Of a stretch of 64,000 bases of DNA, positions 50,107 through 61,914 are shown one piece after another. Position 1 is the first letter of the stretch; the number at the start of each line of letters is the position of its first letter. The position numbers and the translations under genes are program-made. Source of the stretch: Pyropia yezoensis (Eukaryota > Rhodophyta > Bangiophyceae > Bangiales > Bangiaceae); contig CM020619.1 of NCBI GenBank assembly GCA_009829735.1, positions 1,928,590 to 1,992,589 of the forward strand, written 5' to 3'. The notes beneath the pieces were generated by a model that saw only the letters and a list, made by a program, of their open reading frames with translations, did no database searches and was not told the DNA's origin.

Positions 50107-50687
50107 GTTAACGGGTGGCACAGTCCCCCGCGCCCACAAGCCGTCGACGGCTACGACCCGGTACGGTGGGATAACCGGGACGAGCCAGGGAAGCGCGGGC
50201 ACCCGCGTTTATGACCACAAACGGCCACGAGAAGCGCCGCAAGTGCGCGGGGCGACCCGCGCCCCACGGGGCTATGAACGCGCTCCACCCAGGCACCTGG
50301 GCGGGCTGGGCCACACCCCCGTACGGGGCAACCACGAGGGGGTCACCCCGAAAGCGCCCCCGCGAAAAGCGGGCAGCGGCCTCTCCCATTCGGTAACACA
50401 AGAGGGGCTCCCCTACCACCAGACACCTGGTGGCGGATCCGCTTGCACCACCCCTCGGAAAGGGGGGTCGTGAAGAGAAACCCGCATCGGGAATTTAACG
50501 GTCCGGAAAACGGATCGTGTGTGCACCACACAAAGGGGGCACCCCCCTCAGACAACCTCGAAAAGGGGTGTCTGTCGCGACAGGGCGCAAAGCCCCACCC
50601 GACTGGTAAACGGTCACGCGACCCACTTACATTCGGTAACCCGAATGCAACTCGACCCGAGGACGGGCCGAATCTAAGGGGGGGATA

Positions 50688-51051
50688 TGTAGCAATATGG
50701 TTGTCCGTATTGTGACCCTAATATTAGGGGGGGCTACTTCTAATCCTTGGCTTTCCATTTGAGAGTCCGTACTGGTCACGGTATCTATAAGTTACGTATG
50801 ACCAGAGGGACTTGCATCTTGGGGTGGAGGGTAGTTAGTAGTGTCTCCGAGGGTTTATAACGAGGGGGCCGGCGGCGAATCCACCGCCGGCCAAGGTAGG
50901 ACAACAAACCCCTCCCATTTGGGCTCCCATCTTGGTCCCGTGGCTTGCGCTCCAAGGACAGCAACCTTGGCCTCCCGGTGACGTTGGTGCCGACCCCCGC
51001 TGGTGAGTGTTCCCTGAGAGTGGACGTGCGACGGATTCCTATTGTGCTACA
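50688..51051 (+). repeat. RE-D 3' LTR
   Basis: 364 bp, TGTAGCA...TGCTACA, preceded by the same purine tract as RE-B and nearly identical to both RE-B LTRs. The following CAAGT (51052-51056) would be one copy of a target duplication; the other is missing with the 5' end. Confidence 0.9.
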
Positions 51052-54000
51052 CAAGTGCATGTTGCCCTTGGCTCGATGGACTCCGAAGCCGGAGTCCCGT
51101 GGAGGATCCAGGTGATGAACCTGAGCTCGTCGCCCAAGTACTTCAAGTCGGGAGCCAAGTTCGGCTATATCGACCAACACGAGGGACCGGTAGTAGCGGT
51201 CACCCTCGACGCGGGCGCGAGTAGCGACCCGAAGTCCGGAAAGGAGAAGCATCAAGCCAAGTCGGCCGCCTCTCCTCGGCCCCATGTGAACATGGAGGGT
51301 GTCCCACCCAGGTTGAGGGTTCAAGTTGAACGCCTCTTGGACCAATATCAGAAGTTGTGGGATGGCCAATTGGGACTCATGAGAGCCACCCAACACCGGA
51401 TCGAGTTGAAGCCCGGTGCACCCCCTATACGCCAACAACCGTATAGGGGAGGACCCCTTTCAAGGGCCCTCGTCAAGGAGCAAGTTGCTCGCATGGAGGC
51501 CCTCGATGTGATCGAGGCCAGTAACGCCGAGTGGGCGAGTCCGGTGGTTATCGTCCCCAAAGTTGATGGGACCCCCCGGTTCTGTATCGACTACCGTAAG
51601 CTCAACGAGAGCACGGTGAAGGACAGTTATCCCCTACCTAGGATGGACGACTGTCTGGACTCTCTGGGGGAGGCGAACGTGTTCTCTACCCTGGACTGGA
51701 ACGCGGGGTACTGGCAAATTCCCACTGCCCCGGAGGACAGGCATAGAACTACGTTAACCTGTCACTGTGGTACCTACGAGTGCAAGCGTCTACCGTTTGG
51801 CCTGTGTAACGCGCCGGCAACTTTCCAGCGCGCTATGGACATGATTCTGGCCGGAGTACGGTGGCAGATCTGTCTCGAGTACCTAGACGATATCATTGTG
51901 TTCTCCCGAAGTCCGGAGGAACACATTGGCCATCTTGGCCAGGTGTTCAAGCTACTTGCTGACGCCGGTGTGTCACTGAAGGCGAGTAAGTGCCACCTCT
52001 TCACTCAAGAGGTGGAATACTTGGGACATGTTGTCCGTCCGGGGCGTCTCAGTGTCAACGAGAAGAACTTGAGGGCCATCCGTAAGGCTCAGTACCCCCG
52101 GACCCAGACCCAGATGAGGAACTTCCTCGGGATGTGTAACGTGTACCGACGTTTCACCAAGGGTTTCGCCAAGGTGGCGAAACCGTTGAATGAGTTAGTG
52201 AGCTCAACGCTACCGAAGAACCTGCCTCCTCCAAGTCGGGTGGAGCAGGAATCCTTCGAGACTCTTCGGGACCTTCTGCTGAAGCCCCCTATCCTGGCTA
52301 TTCCCAGGTTGGGAGGCCACTACATCCTGGATGTGGACGCTAGCTACGACCAGCTTGGTTGTGTGTTGCTTCAGCAGCAGCCGGACAAGGAGTACTTGCC
52401 GGTGGGATACTTCAGCAATAGGCTGAACTCGGCCGAGAAGAACTACGGAGTCACCGAGTTGGAAGGACTCGCAGTGGTGTGGGCGGTGACGTCACTTCGT
52501 CACTACCTAGAGGGTGAGACGTTCCTCATCCGCTGTGACCACCGCGCGTTGCAGTTCATCTTCAAGACGGACTGTACGAACACTCGTCTCAACCGGTGGA
52601 GGGTGCGACTGGCACCCTTCAACTTTGATATTGAGTACCGACCTGGCAGGCAACATGCCCTTGCCGACGGCCTCTCTCGGATACCTACCGAGGGGCTGGA
52701 CACTAACCCAGTCGATGAGGACATCCCCATCGTGGGGGTAGTCACGCGCTCGGGTCAGGCGTTGAACCCCGAGGCGCCAGGGAACAAGAAGTACTTGCCC
52801 CTGTCCCTGGACGAGGCGGTGAAGGCCCAGGCCGAGGATCCCTTCTGCAAGTCGCAGAGGGATACACTGGATACAGTGGCGGAGACGCGGTTCTTTCTGG
52901 GAGACGATGGCCTCCTCATGAGGAGGGGGGTATTCCAGGGGACCGAACGACTTGTCGTCCCCGCATCCCTCAAGGACAGTATCCTTGAGAGGGAGCATAA
53001 CGCTCCCACAGGTGGACACCTGGGGTCTAGTAAACTGTACCAGACCCTGAGGACCAGGTACTACTGGCCGTCCATGGTGGTGGACATCTACAGTTGGGTG
53101 GCTGCCTGCACAATTTGTGCGCAGAACCGTCTGATGGAACGGCGGCCTACTACGGCTATGCTATTGTTCCCGGCCAAGGGGCCCTTCGCCGCGTTGGCGA
53201 TGGACATCCTTGGGCCACTGCCAGTGACCGAGGAGGGCAACCAGTACCTCCTGGTTATCTGTGACCGCTTCACGAAACTTACGCGAGCGATCCCACTGGC
53301 AGAGATCACGGCCATGTCGGTCGTGTCAGCCTTCCTAGATCACTGGGTTGCCGCGTATGGCATTCCGGATAGTACACTATCGGACAATGGACCGCAATTT
53401 TGCGTCTGTACTGTTTCAGGGAGTGCTGGATATGTTGGGGGTTCGGGCAAACTATGCCACCCCCTACCACCCACAAACTAATGGGCAGGTGGAGCGCTTC
53501 AACAAAACTATTGTTAGGCAGCTGCGCCACTATGTGAGTGAGCACGTGAAAACGTGGGACCAATACATTTCTATTCTTACCACTGCCTACAAGTCGCAGG
53601 TTCACTCATCTACCGGGGAAGTACCCCTCGCTTTTGTGACTCCCCGTCGCGTGCGGTCTATTGCCGTGCGGCGGCCGCTCCTAACTAGGGAGGATGGTGG
53701 CAGGACGCATACTCCTACTGAGAGTAAGGCGGAGTTCGCTGCTAGGCTTGAAAACATCTTTCCTAAAGTCAGGGCTGAGATGGACAAAGCACAAAAGCGC
53801 TACAAGCGTACCTTTGACAAAAAGGTGCGCAACGCCAAGCATGTCCCCGAACAGGGTGACTGGGTATTGGTCCACTCACACACCCCAACTGGGGGTAAGT
53901 TGGTATTCCAGACGAAGGGGCCGTACCAGGTCCTCCGTACTGATGGGCGACGCTTCACCATCGAAAGTGACGATGGGGTCCGCACAGTGAACGGACAGGA

Positions 54001-54619
54001 CGTGGTCAAAGTTGCACCACCGCCTGCAGGCGACCCAGCTTGGGCGCGTGCGTTGGAAGCGTGGCGCCTCCCCTCACTGCCTGCGGCCAGACAGGGCCCG
54101 CAGGAGTGCGTGTTCGATACGTTCATCGACCACGGCTGGGATGAGGACACTGACCGCCTCATGTTGAGGGTCCGTTGGTTTGGCTACAAAGCCAAGGATG
54201 ATACGTGGGAGTATGTGGAGGACCTTCCCGCTGAGAAGGTCCGGGCTTACTGTTCCCGGAATGAGATAGACCCTAACAGCCCTCCCTCAACGTGAGGGAA
54301 AGCCGAGTAACAGTGCCAAGAGAGTGCTTCAAGTCGAAGTGGTACGCAGAGTGGCTTGTAACAACAGCCCTAACCCTCACACTCTCACAACCAAGGCAGC
54401 TGCCAACTAGGCATGCATGCTAGACTCTCCAACCCCACGGCGATAACGCTCCCCACCAGTCGGCGGGGCCGGCGGCTCCAAGTCGGACCCGTCGCGCCCC
54501 TCACGGTCGCGCAAGTGGCGACGACCGCGGCTGCTCTTCTGCTTAGTCTTGCGCGCAAGTTGGCGACGCAGACGCCGGACCGCCTCCGACTCTGACGGAG
54601 TCGAGGACTCCGAGACGGA

Positions 54620-56311
54620 CTAAGACAACTCGTCTTCCGACACGGAGGGAGAGCGCCGCGAGCGTCGGCGACGACGGCGAGGAGGCGAGTATGCCCGGCT
54701 CGCACGACGTTTGCCACGCCCAAGTGGGGCTGGATGGGGCATAATAGCCCCGATGCGAGCCAACTCGGCCGTCATAAACTCCGCCACCGACTCGCAACTC
54801 GCGGTCGCCACTGCAGTACGAACGCGCTCCTCAAGTTGAGGAGTCTCGGAACTTTGAAGGGTTGCGGTCGACGCGGCCAACCAGGAAATGGTGCGCACCA
54901 ACGTGGTGATCATCATCTCTGAGGTTAGAGGCGTGGGCGGTAACACCAACTTGGGGTATACCGTCAGGAGGGTGGCCCCCAAGTTGGGGGACACCGGGGT
55001 GGACGACTCAACGGCCACGCTAATCGGGATGTCCCCGTGCGGCTGGTAGGGGACAGGAGGAAGCGGAGGGGCACGCCGAGGTGGCGGGACCCGGGTGTAA
55101 CTGCGACCCCGACTTGGGGCCCCCGCAGTGGGTTGAGTCATATGGTCATCATGTGAGGGCACGGCCATAAATATGGCCTTGTCCGGGGGTGGCGCAGTGT
55201 GGCGATCCACCCCCGGGGCATACGGGTAGTCCCCGATGCCCAACCCCTCTCGTAGGACCACACGGCCGTCGTGAAGTTCACGAGCGACCCACACGAACTG
55301 GCGAAGAGCGCCATCGTCCTTGGGCCCACGAGTGGGGCGGCGCAACTTGTGCTCGATGCTCTCCCACTCGATAAACTTGTGGAGGCGGAGCATCTCCTCA
55401 AGTAGAGTGAGTTGTCCTGATGAGCACCCCTCAGCAACTAGCTGAGGGGTGAGCTGTTCCAAACCTTGGATAAGCCGGAGGGGGAGATGCCAGAGCATCC
55501 ACCGCGGCTGAACACAAGACACCCAGGTCGACATGACCTCGAGGAGCCACTGGGTGGCCAACATGGCCCACACCAGGTGATCAGGGCCAGCCGTCAACAT
55601 GACGGAGCCGAAGTGGTCAAGCAACCGTGGCAGCAACGCCGGGAACCCGACGGGGACCTCAACTTGAGGCCACCACTCGGGCTTCTTCGGATAGTACTGC
55701 TCCTTACTGGCAGCAGACTGCTGAGGAAACTCAAGTTGAGCCGAGGTCACCAAGTAGGGACCTCGCCGGAAGTCCTTCTCCATTCGCACATCAAAATGAT
55801 GAGTGTGCGGATCGGCCTCGTGAAGGTACGGGGGGCGAGTTGCCACCGCGTCCCAAGTAAAGGTCGGCAAGTCGCCGGGACCCGGGATAGTTCCCCCGCG
55901 GTCCACCATGGCCTTGGCCCGCTGTACGTCTTCGACCTCCTCGTCGTCCAGGAAGGCAAACTGGTCCGTCCTGAAGCCGGCAGGGAACCCGACCCTACGG
56001 GGATACTTCTCCCGTAGGCGGTCCCATACCCGACCCATCGCTGCGCCAAGTCGGCCACAGTGAAGAACAGTCAACCCCTCCTCATATAGAGGCCAAGCGG
56101 GGTAAAACCACCGCCCCAAGGCCTCACGCGGGACAACTTGTCCCGCCTCCGGGGGAGATCCCGCCGTCAACCCAAAGCCGGGTGACGCGGGAGTCCCATC
56201 CCCCGGAGCGATCGCGGAGCCCCCGCCGGAAGTCCCGGCGGGCGCTGCACCGTAGGGGGTGTCCTCCATACGTTCGTCGAGAGAGTCCGTCTCCACCGCC
56301 GGGGTCGCCAT
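54620..56311 (-). CDS. RE-E antisense ORF protein, uncharacterised, related to those of RE-B and RE-D
   Basis: 563 residues from ATG 56311 (MATPAVETDSLDERMEDTPYG). It belongs to RE-E, not RE-F, because RE-E's 3' LTR lies to its right and RE-F resumes only at 57119. The core LLDHFGSVMLTAG ... WMLWHLP ... LRLHKFIEWESI matches CLRYFGSVLASRP ... RLFHLP ... LAVHDAVNWAGV of RE-B: FGSV to HLP is 44 residues here and 43 there, and the W before it aligns too. A helical region near the C-terminus (LVRTISWLAASTATLQSS) may match LVGSARCFGGVLDRLQRA. It ends in an Arg/Ser-rich tail (RRRRRRSRRSPSVSEDELS), a likely NLS or RNA-binding tail. No known family recognised. Confidence 0.68.
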   Translation of the reverse strand: MATPAVETDSLDERMEDTPYGAAPAGTSGGGSAIAPGDGTPASPGFGLTAGSPPEAGQVVPREALGRWFYPAWPLYEEGLTVLHCGRLGAAMGRVWDRLREKYPRRVGFPAGFRTDQFAFLDDEEVEDVQRAKAMVDRGGTIPGPGDLPTFTWDAVATRPPYLHEADPHTHHFDVRMEKDFRRGPYLVTSAQLEFPQQSAASKEQYYPKKPEWWPQVEVPVGFPALLPRLLDHFGSVMLTAGPDHLVWAMLATQWLLEVMSTWVSCVQPRWMLWHLPLRLIQGLEQLTPQLVAEGCSSGQLTLLEEMLRLHKFIEWESIEHKLRRPTRGPKDDGALRQFVWVARELHDGRVVLREGLGIGDYPYAPGVDRHTAPPPDKAIFMAVPSHDDHMTQPTAGAPSRGRSYTRVPPPRRAPPLPPVPYQPHGDIPISVAVESSTPVSPNLGATLLTVYPKLVLPPTPLTSEMMITTLVRTISWLAASTATLQSSETPQLEERVRTAVATASCESVAEFMTAELARIGAIMPHPAPLGRGKRRASRAYSPPRRRRRRSRRSPSVSEDELS

Positions 56312-56649
56312 GGCTCTCCCCAAGTTGGGGAGAGACGCCCTGGCTACAGCGGCACGAGACCCGCCTCGAGTTGAGGGGGACTCGGATCGTGGGTAGACGG
56401 GTGGCCTCCCCAGCGTGGGGCGGCCCAGTGGAAGGTGAAGGGGTGGTGGTGGTGATGGTGAAGTGAGAACCGGGGAGAGAAAGCTGCCGAGTGGGCAAGC
56501 TTGAGGAGAGGGGCGGTCAGCGTGACCGCCTCCACATCCGCGTTACGCACTCAAGGGGGGACAGCAAGTCGCGCCCCCAACGCCGAGACGTGCGTTTACG
56601 CACCCCCTCACAGGGCCGGCCGGGTCGGTCAGAACTGACGAGAGGGGAG

Positions 56650-57118
56650 TGTGGCAGTATTGGCCCCCAGGAAGGGGGGCAACACGTGCCATGCAAGGGG
56701 CGGCAGGCCACTAGCCTGATCCGTTCCTCCCCCTGCATTTGGGTCCGTATTCCCTAAGTTTGGGATAGTTAGCTTAGTAGTAAATCCAACTTGGATTTGA
56801 GGGTTTTCTGCATTTATCGTCTTGAATTTTCGTGTGGCCCGGTGGGCAGGTGCTGGGGTGGGAGATTCTGAGTGGCGAGATTCTGAGGGGACCCTGGGGG
56901 GATAAGGGGAGGGACAGCGGGGCTTGGCCCTGCGTCCCCGTCCCGACCAAGAAACTGTTGGACCACACACCATCCTCTTGTTTGTCAGTGGGGGGTTTGC
57001 CCCACAACAGGGACAGAGTGTGTGCGACTTGCACTTCTTCCGGTTCCCCCGACACGGGAGGCAGCCCTTGTACACCGCCCCAACTTGGGTGTCGTGTGTG
57101 CAAGTGGTTTTTGCCACA
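56650..57118 (+). repeat. RE-E 3' LTR
   Basis: 469 bp beginning TGTGGCA and ending TGCCACA, preceded by the purine run GAGAGGGGAG. The next bases GTAGC (57119-57123) would be one target-duplication copy. The 5' LTR is not in the window. Confidence 0.75.
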
Positions 57119-60100
57119 GTAGCCAGCACCGACAAATGGGCACGGTGATCACACCTTATTTCAAATTCTTCCCTTTCAAGGTAGGATCGTACGTGTGTCA
57201 CGGCCCATACGACACCGAGCGCTTCAATCTCGGTGACGTGATGATTTCTCTCGGCCGGGTTCAACGGCCGGGAGTAGTACCCTACAGGGAGGTATTCCCC
57301 GTCTGGTTGCTGGTGTAATAAACAACAGCCGAGCTGCTCATAGCTCGCGTCCACGTCCAATATATAGTGGCCGCCCATCCGAGGTATTGCTAGTACGGGG
57401 GGTGATAGAAGCAGCCCCCGTAGCGTCTCGAAAGCGTTCCTCTCCACCTCTTTGGGGGGAGATGGCTTCGTAGGAAGCTTGGTACTCGTCAGCGCGGTTA
57501 GGGGCTTCGCTACTTTGGCGAAGTCCCGTACGAAGCAGCGATAAACGCCGCACATCCCCAGAAAACTTTTCATCTGAGTTTGTGTACGAGGGTATTGCAA
57601 CCCTCGTAGCGCTCTTGTATTTTTCTCGTTAACGAGAACGCGGCCAGGTCTTATGACATGGCCGAGGTAGTCGACCTCCTCTTGAAAGAGGTGGCACTTG
57701 TTGGCCTTGAGGGAAACCCCATGGGCCTTGAGGAGGGAGAGCACCGTCTCAAGGTGCTCTAAGTGATCCTCGGCCGACTTAGAAAAGACAATAACGTCAT
57801 CCAAGTAGACCAGACATATCTGCCACTTCAAGCCTGCCAGGATCATGTCCATGGCACGCTGAAAGGTGGCTGGTGCGTTGCACAGCCCAAAAGGGAGGCG
57901 CTTGCACTGCCGAGTGCCAGAGTGGCACTTAAAGGCCGATAACGGCCGGTCCTCTTTGGCTACCGGTATTTGCCAGTAGCCATCATTACAATCCGACGTC
58001 GAAAAGACGTTGGCGTTCCCGAGTGAATCTAAACACTCGTCCATACGCGGGATAGGATATGCATCCTTCACCGTCATCTCATTAAGACGACGGTAGTCGA
58101 TGCAAAATCGTTTACTGCCCCCAGGCTTGAGGACGATTACCACGGGGCTAGCCCATTCCCCGTGGGAGGGTTCTATGACCCCGAGCGAGTCCATTAATCG
58201 GACTTGCTCCTCTTCCACTAGACGGGTCCTAGGACCAGACTTATAGGGATGTTGTCGGACGGGGACCGCTCCTGGCTTAAGCCGGATACGGTGTACCGTC
58301 TCTTTGATAGTCCCGAGGGTGCCATCCCAGAGAGAATTATATCTCTGTAAAAGCGCCGTGAGCTTAGCTCGTAGGTCTTCGGGAAGCGTCCCCAGGTCTA
58401 TACCTGTGGCGGAAGAGGATTCTTTCGGAGCCGGTTTGGGCTCCGGATCTCTCAAATCCTCGGCGGTTGCCTCCTGGCTGACGCCATCAAACACAGTAAT
58501 GTGTTCTATGGCCATACCGGCACGTAAACGTACCGGCCGCTTGGTCGGATTCATAACCTGTACCGTAGTAGGCTGGCCAGGATTAAGCGTAGCGGGCCTC
58601 TCGGCCAGTTGCGCTCCATAAAAGGAGTGCAATGTGCTCTTGCCACGGATGTACCCGTGGGCTTGAAAGTTGCCACGCACTTAAACGTGCGCAATCGTAC
58701 CCGGACGCATAAGCGTCTTGTGGGTAAGGACCAGGCGGGCGTTCCCCCCCCGGGGACACGCACACACCGCCTCCCTGTTCGGCTTGCGGAGGGGGTTCTT
58801 CTGAACCCCTCGCAGGATGGGGACGGTCTCCCCCGATAAGAGTGTGACCGTCTGGTCCTCCGAGTTAATACTCTTAGTTTCGTGGTCCTCGAATGTGTTC
58901 CACAGGATAACAGGGACGCACATATTCGGAACCACGCCAAAGGATATATATGAGACTTGTTTTCCCACACAGACCCCCAGGGTGACGCTTCCCACTATAG
59001 GGAGCCATCCCCCGTTCACATTATAAAACCTTAAGGTTTCCAGGTCTCCCAGAGGTTCCATAGGGCACCCCCGAGGTGATGCCTGCTTCCAGACGAGCGA
59101 AGGGCCACTCCGGTTATCGAGGATGGCCCTCGTCGCCCATTCATATTCCTTAGTAATAAAAGGCCGTACTGCTAATTGATAGGCCGTGGGTGGTGACGCT
59201 AATGCCACCATCCGAGCTGCTTGTTTAGCTTCGTCCTTCCCTTAAGAGGGGATCATCTTACGCTTTACCCCACGAGGCCGGGGTAAGATGCGTTTCAACA
59301 CGACATCCTCTTCCCCGGGGTTGGAATAATCCTCATCAGGCCTCCCCCTGAATCGTTTTTTGAGGAGAGTGGTATCCTCAGATGAAGAATCCTCTGACGC
59401 TTCGGTATTCCCCTGGGGGCCAGGCCCCCCTTCAGTGACAACCGCTACGGGCTGCGCTGTCCCCGCCATACCCCGCGGGGTACGGCCCTCAACCCGTGCG
59501 CGCTTCTTACGAGCTTTCTCAAATTTGGCCCGCGTCTCGACACCAAGGTCGGGACAGTGGCGCGTAAAATGCTCATGGCTATTACAAGCCAAGCACGGGT
59601 AGCGGTTTAAACGCTCCTTCCCCGCTTCAGTGCCAATTTTCGCCTTCCCCCCGTACAACGAAGGTACGGAGGAACCGCTGGAGGTAGTAGCCACCCCCGC
59701 TACAATTCCTTTTGAGGCATTGCGCCGAGCCCGACGCTCCGCGGCGTCTGCGGACCATTGGGCCTGCAGGTCCTCATTGCGCCGGCGACATAAGTCGCCT
59801 TTGCGTTGAGCATATCGTACCAACGCCTCTATGGGCGTGTCTGGTGTATTGCATTCACGGACATCGGTCCCTACCTCCCACCAGACCCCTTGCATAAAGC
59901 GGCCTTTAAGCTGGCTCGCCGTATGTATATACCCGCAGAGCGCATTTGCGTCGCGGACGCGCCGGTAAAAGGCGGTCTCGGTTTCATCCCCCTCTTTGGC
60001 AACGTCATTAAACGCTGCCACTTGGGATGATATTATCTCCTCGTCCGCATAACTGCAGAGGAGCCAGTTAACCAGCTCCAGATACGAAGTGACCTCTCCC

Positions 60101-61640
60101 GCCCGTCCCCCCACCTTAGAGAGGATAAGGGAGAGGAGCTCCTTCTTGAGTTCCCCTTTGGTAAACTCCGGAAGGAGGTACATAGCCAGACCTTCTGAGA
60201 GGTCGTTGTCATCGCTAGCCTTACGGAAACGATTTCGGAAATCGAACACCCCTAGAGGGGGGGTCCCGTCCCAGAGGGCGTCACGCCCAAACGTGAGGGA
60301 TATCTCTTTGCGCTTCCGGCCTAAGCCGTGAGCCATCTCTTTATCATAGCGCACGCTCTTGTTGGCGAGTGCATAAGACTCGCAATCCAGGATACCTTTA
60401 ATGGTATCGTCATCGGGTATTATCTTGAGCGGGATAACCCGCTCCGGTTCCCCGTTACGTCCGGGGAATAGCACACGGGCCACCCGGCGGTGGGTCGAAG
60501 CCCTTGAGCGCCTCGCCCCACGCCTCTCAGGATCGACACCACTTGCCTCTGAAGAGGAAGATATCTGCGAATAACCGTGGGGTTGGCGGCGAGTCCGCCG
60601 ACCAGATCGAGAGATTGAACCCTCGACCTTCTCGAGTCGAGCAGATATTGGTGACACCACCTCAGTCAACATCTGGCGGAAAGCCGCCAGAGGAGCAGTC
60701 ATCATAACCGTGGAGGACCACCCCCCCACAGCAGGTACGCCCCCCAAAGGGGAGCCTCTAAAGTTATCCGTAGCCATACGGTTCTGGGTGGGCGATGCAA
60801 ACGTACCCCCACCCGTGGGTGAGGCCCAGGCCCTCCACTCACGGGAGGTGAAGGTAGAGCGGTCACCGAAGCCGTGGGCTGCCTCCCCATCAGGGGTCGC
60901 GCCTGGAGTGGCTAATGCCAGGCCGGGAGCCTCACCGGCGCCTGGCACTCCACCCGGAGGCAGGTCCAAACGGGACACACTCGTGCGTTCCCGCTCAGCG
61001 GCCGACTCAACACCAGGGTTGATCCGTGAGGCGCCACCGGGAACTTCGCCGGTGCCTGCTGTCACGTTTGACGTTTCCACAGGTGTTGGACCTCCTCCTT
61101 GAGGAGGAGCAGAACTATCAGACTGCATCTTGACCCACCTGTAAAGGCTAGAAAGAAAAGGTACCAAGGGTCACAACCCAACCACAGAGCACACGACCAA
61201 GAACCACCCAACAAAAGGAGAGGAGACTCCACCAGAAGGCGGAGCGAATCCCCTCCCCTGCTGCTCTACCAAATGTGGTGGTTATCTGGGCGTAAGCCCA
61301 CACCAACGTGGTACCTTATCTCCCTGAAGGAGATGGTGGGGAACCCGGGGTATAAACCCTGGAGGCAGAACCGCCGGAACGTAGAGCTCCACGCGAAGGG
61401 GGAAGCGTCCGGGACGGGCAACACGAGGGTAACGCAAGGTTGATTTTTTTGTGAGGGGGAAGCAACGGGCACGGCCCCACGCGCAGATATCCCTCTTTGG
61501 CCCGCGGGTCCAGGATCCGCTGTGGGACCCCGGAGTGCGGGCCAACACTCCCTACACTAAACACCCAATCAAAACACTCAGAACCCTCCAACACATCTCT
61601 CCACGCAAAACACGCTCAGTGGAGGGATCTCACTAAATCT
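57119..61640 (-). mobile_element. RE-F, broken Ty3-type element on the minus strand
   Basis: Read leftward: LTR remnant (from about 61640 to 61274), primer-binding site TGGTAGAGCAGCAGGGG (61271-61255), gag (61128-59242), a protease-like region (about 59210-58690) and pol with RT (FCIDYRRLN, FGLCNAPATFQ, YLDD near 57810) up to RNase H (IRCDHRAH). Gag has a capsid-like part and a CCHC knuckle CLACNSHEHFTRHC near 59600. RE-E cuts the element in RNase H; integrase and the 3' LTR are absent. It is broken, truncated plus a few breaks, and is the oldest of the nested trio D in E in F. Confidence 0.8.
61274..61640 (-). repeat. Probable 5' LTR of RE-F
   Basis: One edge is set by the primer-binding site (LTR end CCACCACA on the minus strand). 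A GGGTTTATA box at about 61350-61358, minus strand, resembles the GGGTTTATAAAG of the RE-B LTR. The other edge is uncertain and no second copy was found. Confidence 0.4.
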
Positions 61641-61914
61641 CGGCCAGATTGGGGCGGACGTAGCCCGCCCTAGGTAACTTCCCTTCCCTGGCCAGAAGGC
61701 CAATTCCAATCGGCCGGGCGTAATCGCTCTACCCGATAGTATCTTATCTCCCCCCACCCACTCATGGGGGGATCCAGCGAGGATGACGTGGCGTGCCCCT
61801 CCCGAGGGAGGAGCGACCCCCTACTGCCCCCGATTGGTCAGGGGCAGAGGTCGCCACGATCAGCCCCCCCCTGAAGGGGGATGCCCCTAGTCCGAGGGGT
61901 GCGGTAAACCCCCA
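61641..61914. other. Spacer between RE-F and the right minisatellite
   Basis: No gene or repeat was recognised. Composition changes gradually to C-rich towards 61900. Confidence 0.35.

Larger units (their letters stand above)
42443..51051 (+). mobile_element. RE-D, sister copy of RE-B, lacking its 5' end
   Basis: RE-D joins RE-B in sequence from inside the nucleocapsid part of gag to the 3' LTR (50688-51051, 364 bp). The 5' LTR and most of gag are absent: minisatellite DNA abuts the gag sequence directly. Pol and the antisense ORF are open. The right flank is the pol gene of RE-E, so RE-D was inserted there. It is truncated, otherwise whole-looking, and young by its identity to RE-B. Confidence 0.9.
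51052..57118 (+). mobile_element. RE-E, Ty3-type element with antisense ORF, 5' part absent
   Basis: The remains run from the middle of pol to the 3' LTR (56650-57118). Pol (51052-54295) carries the RT (FCIDYRKLN, FGLCNAPATFQ, YLDD near 51880), RNase H (LDVDASYDQLG, IRCDHRALQF), integrase (HHCC, AMDILGP, TNGQVERFNKT) and a chromodomain-like end (LRVRWFGYKAKDDTWEYVEDL). It is broken: 5' part lost, pol interrupted by RE-D at its left, about one further break. Downstream of pol on the other strand lies an antisense ORF (54620-56311). The right flank is RE-F RNase H, so RE-E was inserted into RE-F. Confidence 0.85.

Noticed and set aside
54620-56311. Reading the antisense ORF as the 3' gene of RE-F, which has the same strand
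   Set aside because: RE-E's 3' LTR (56650-57118) lies between it and RE-F, and its core motifs match the antisense ORFs of RE-B and RE-D at the same relative place.
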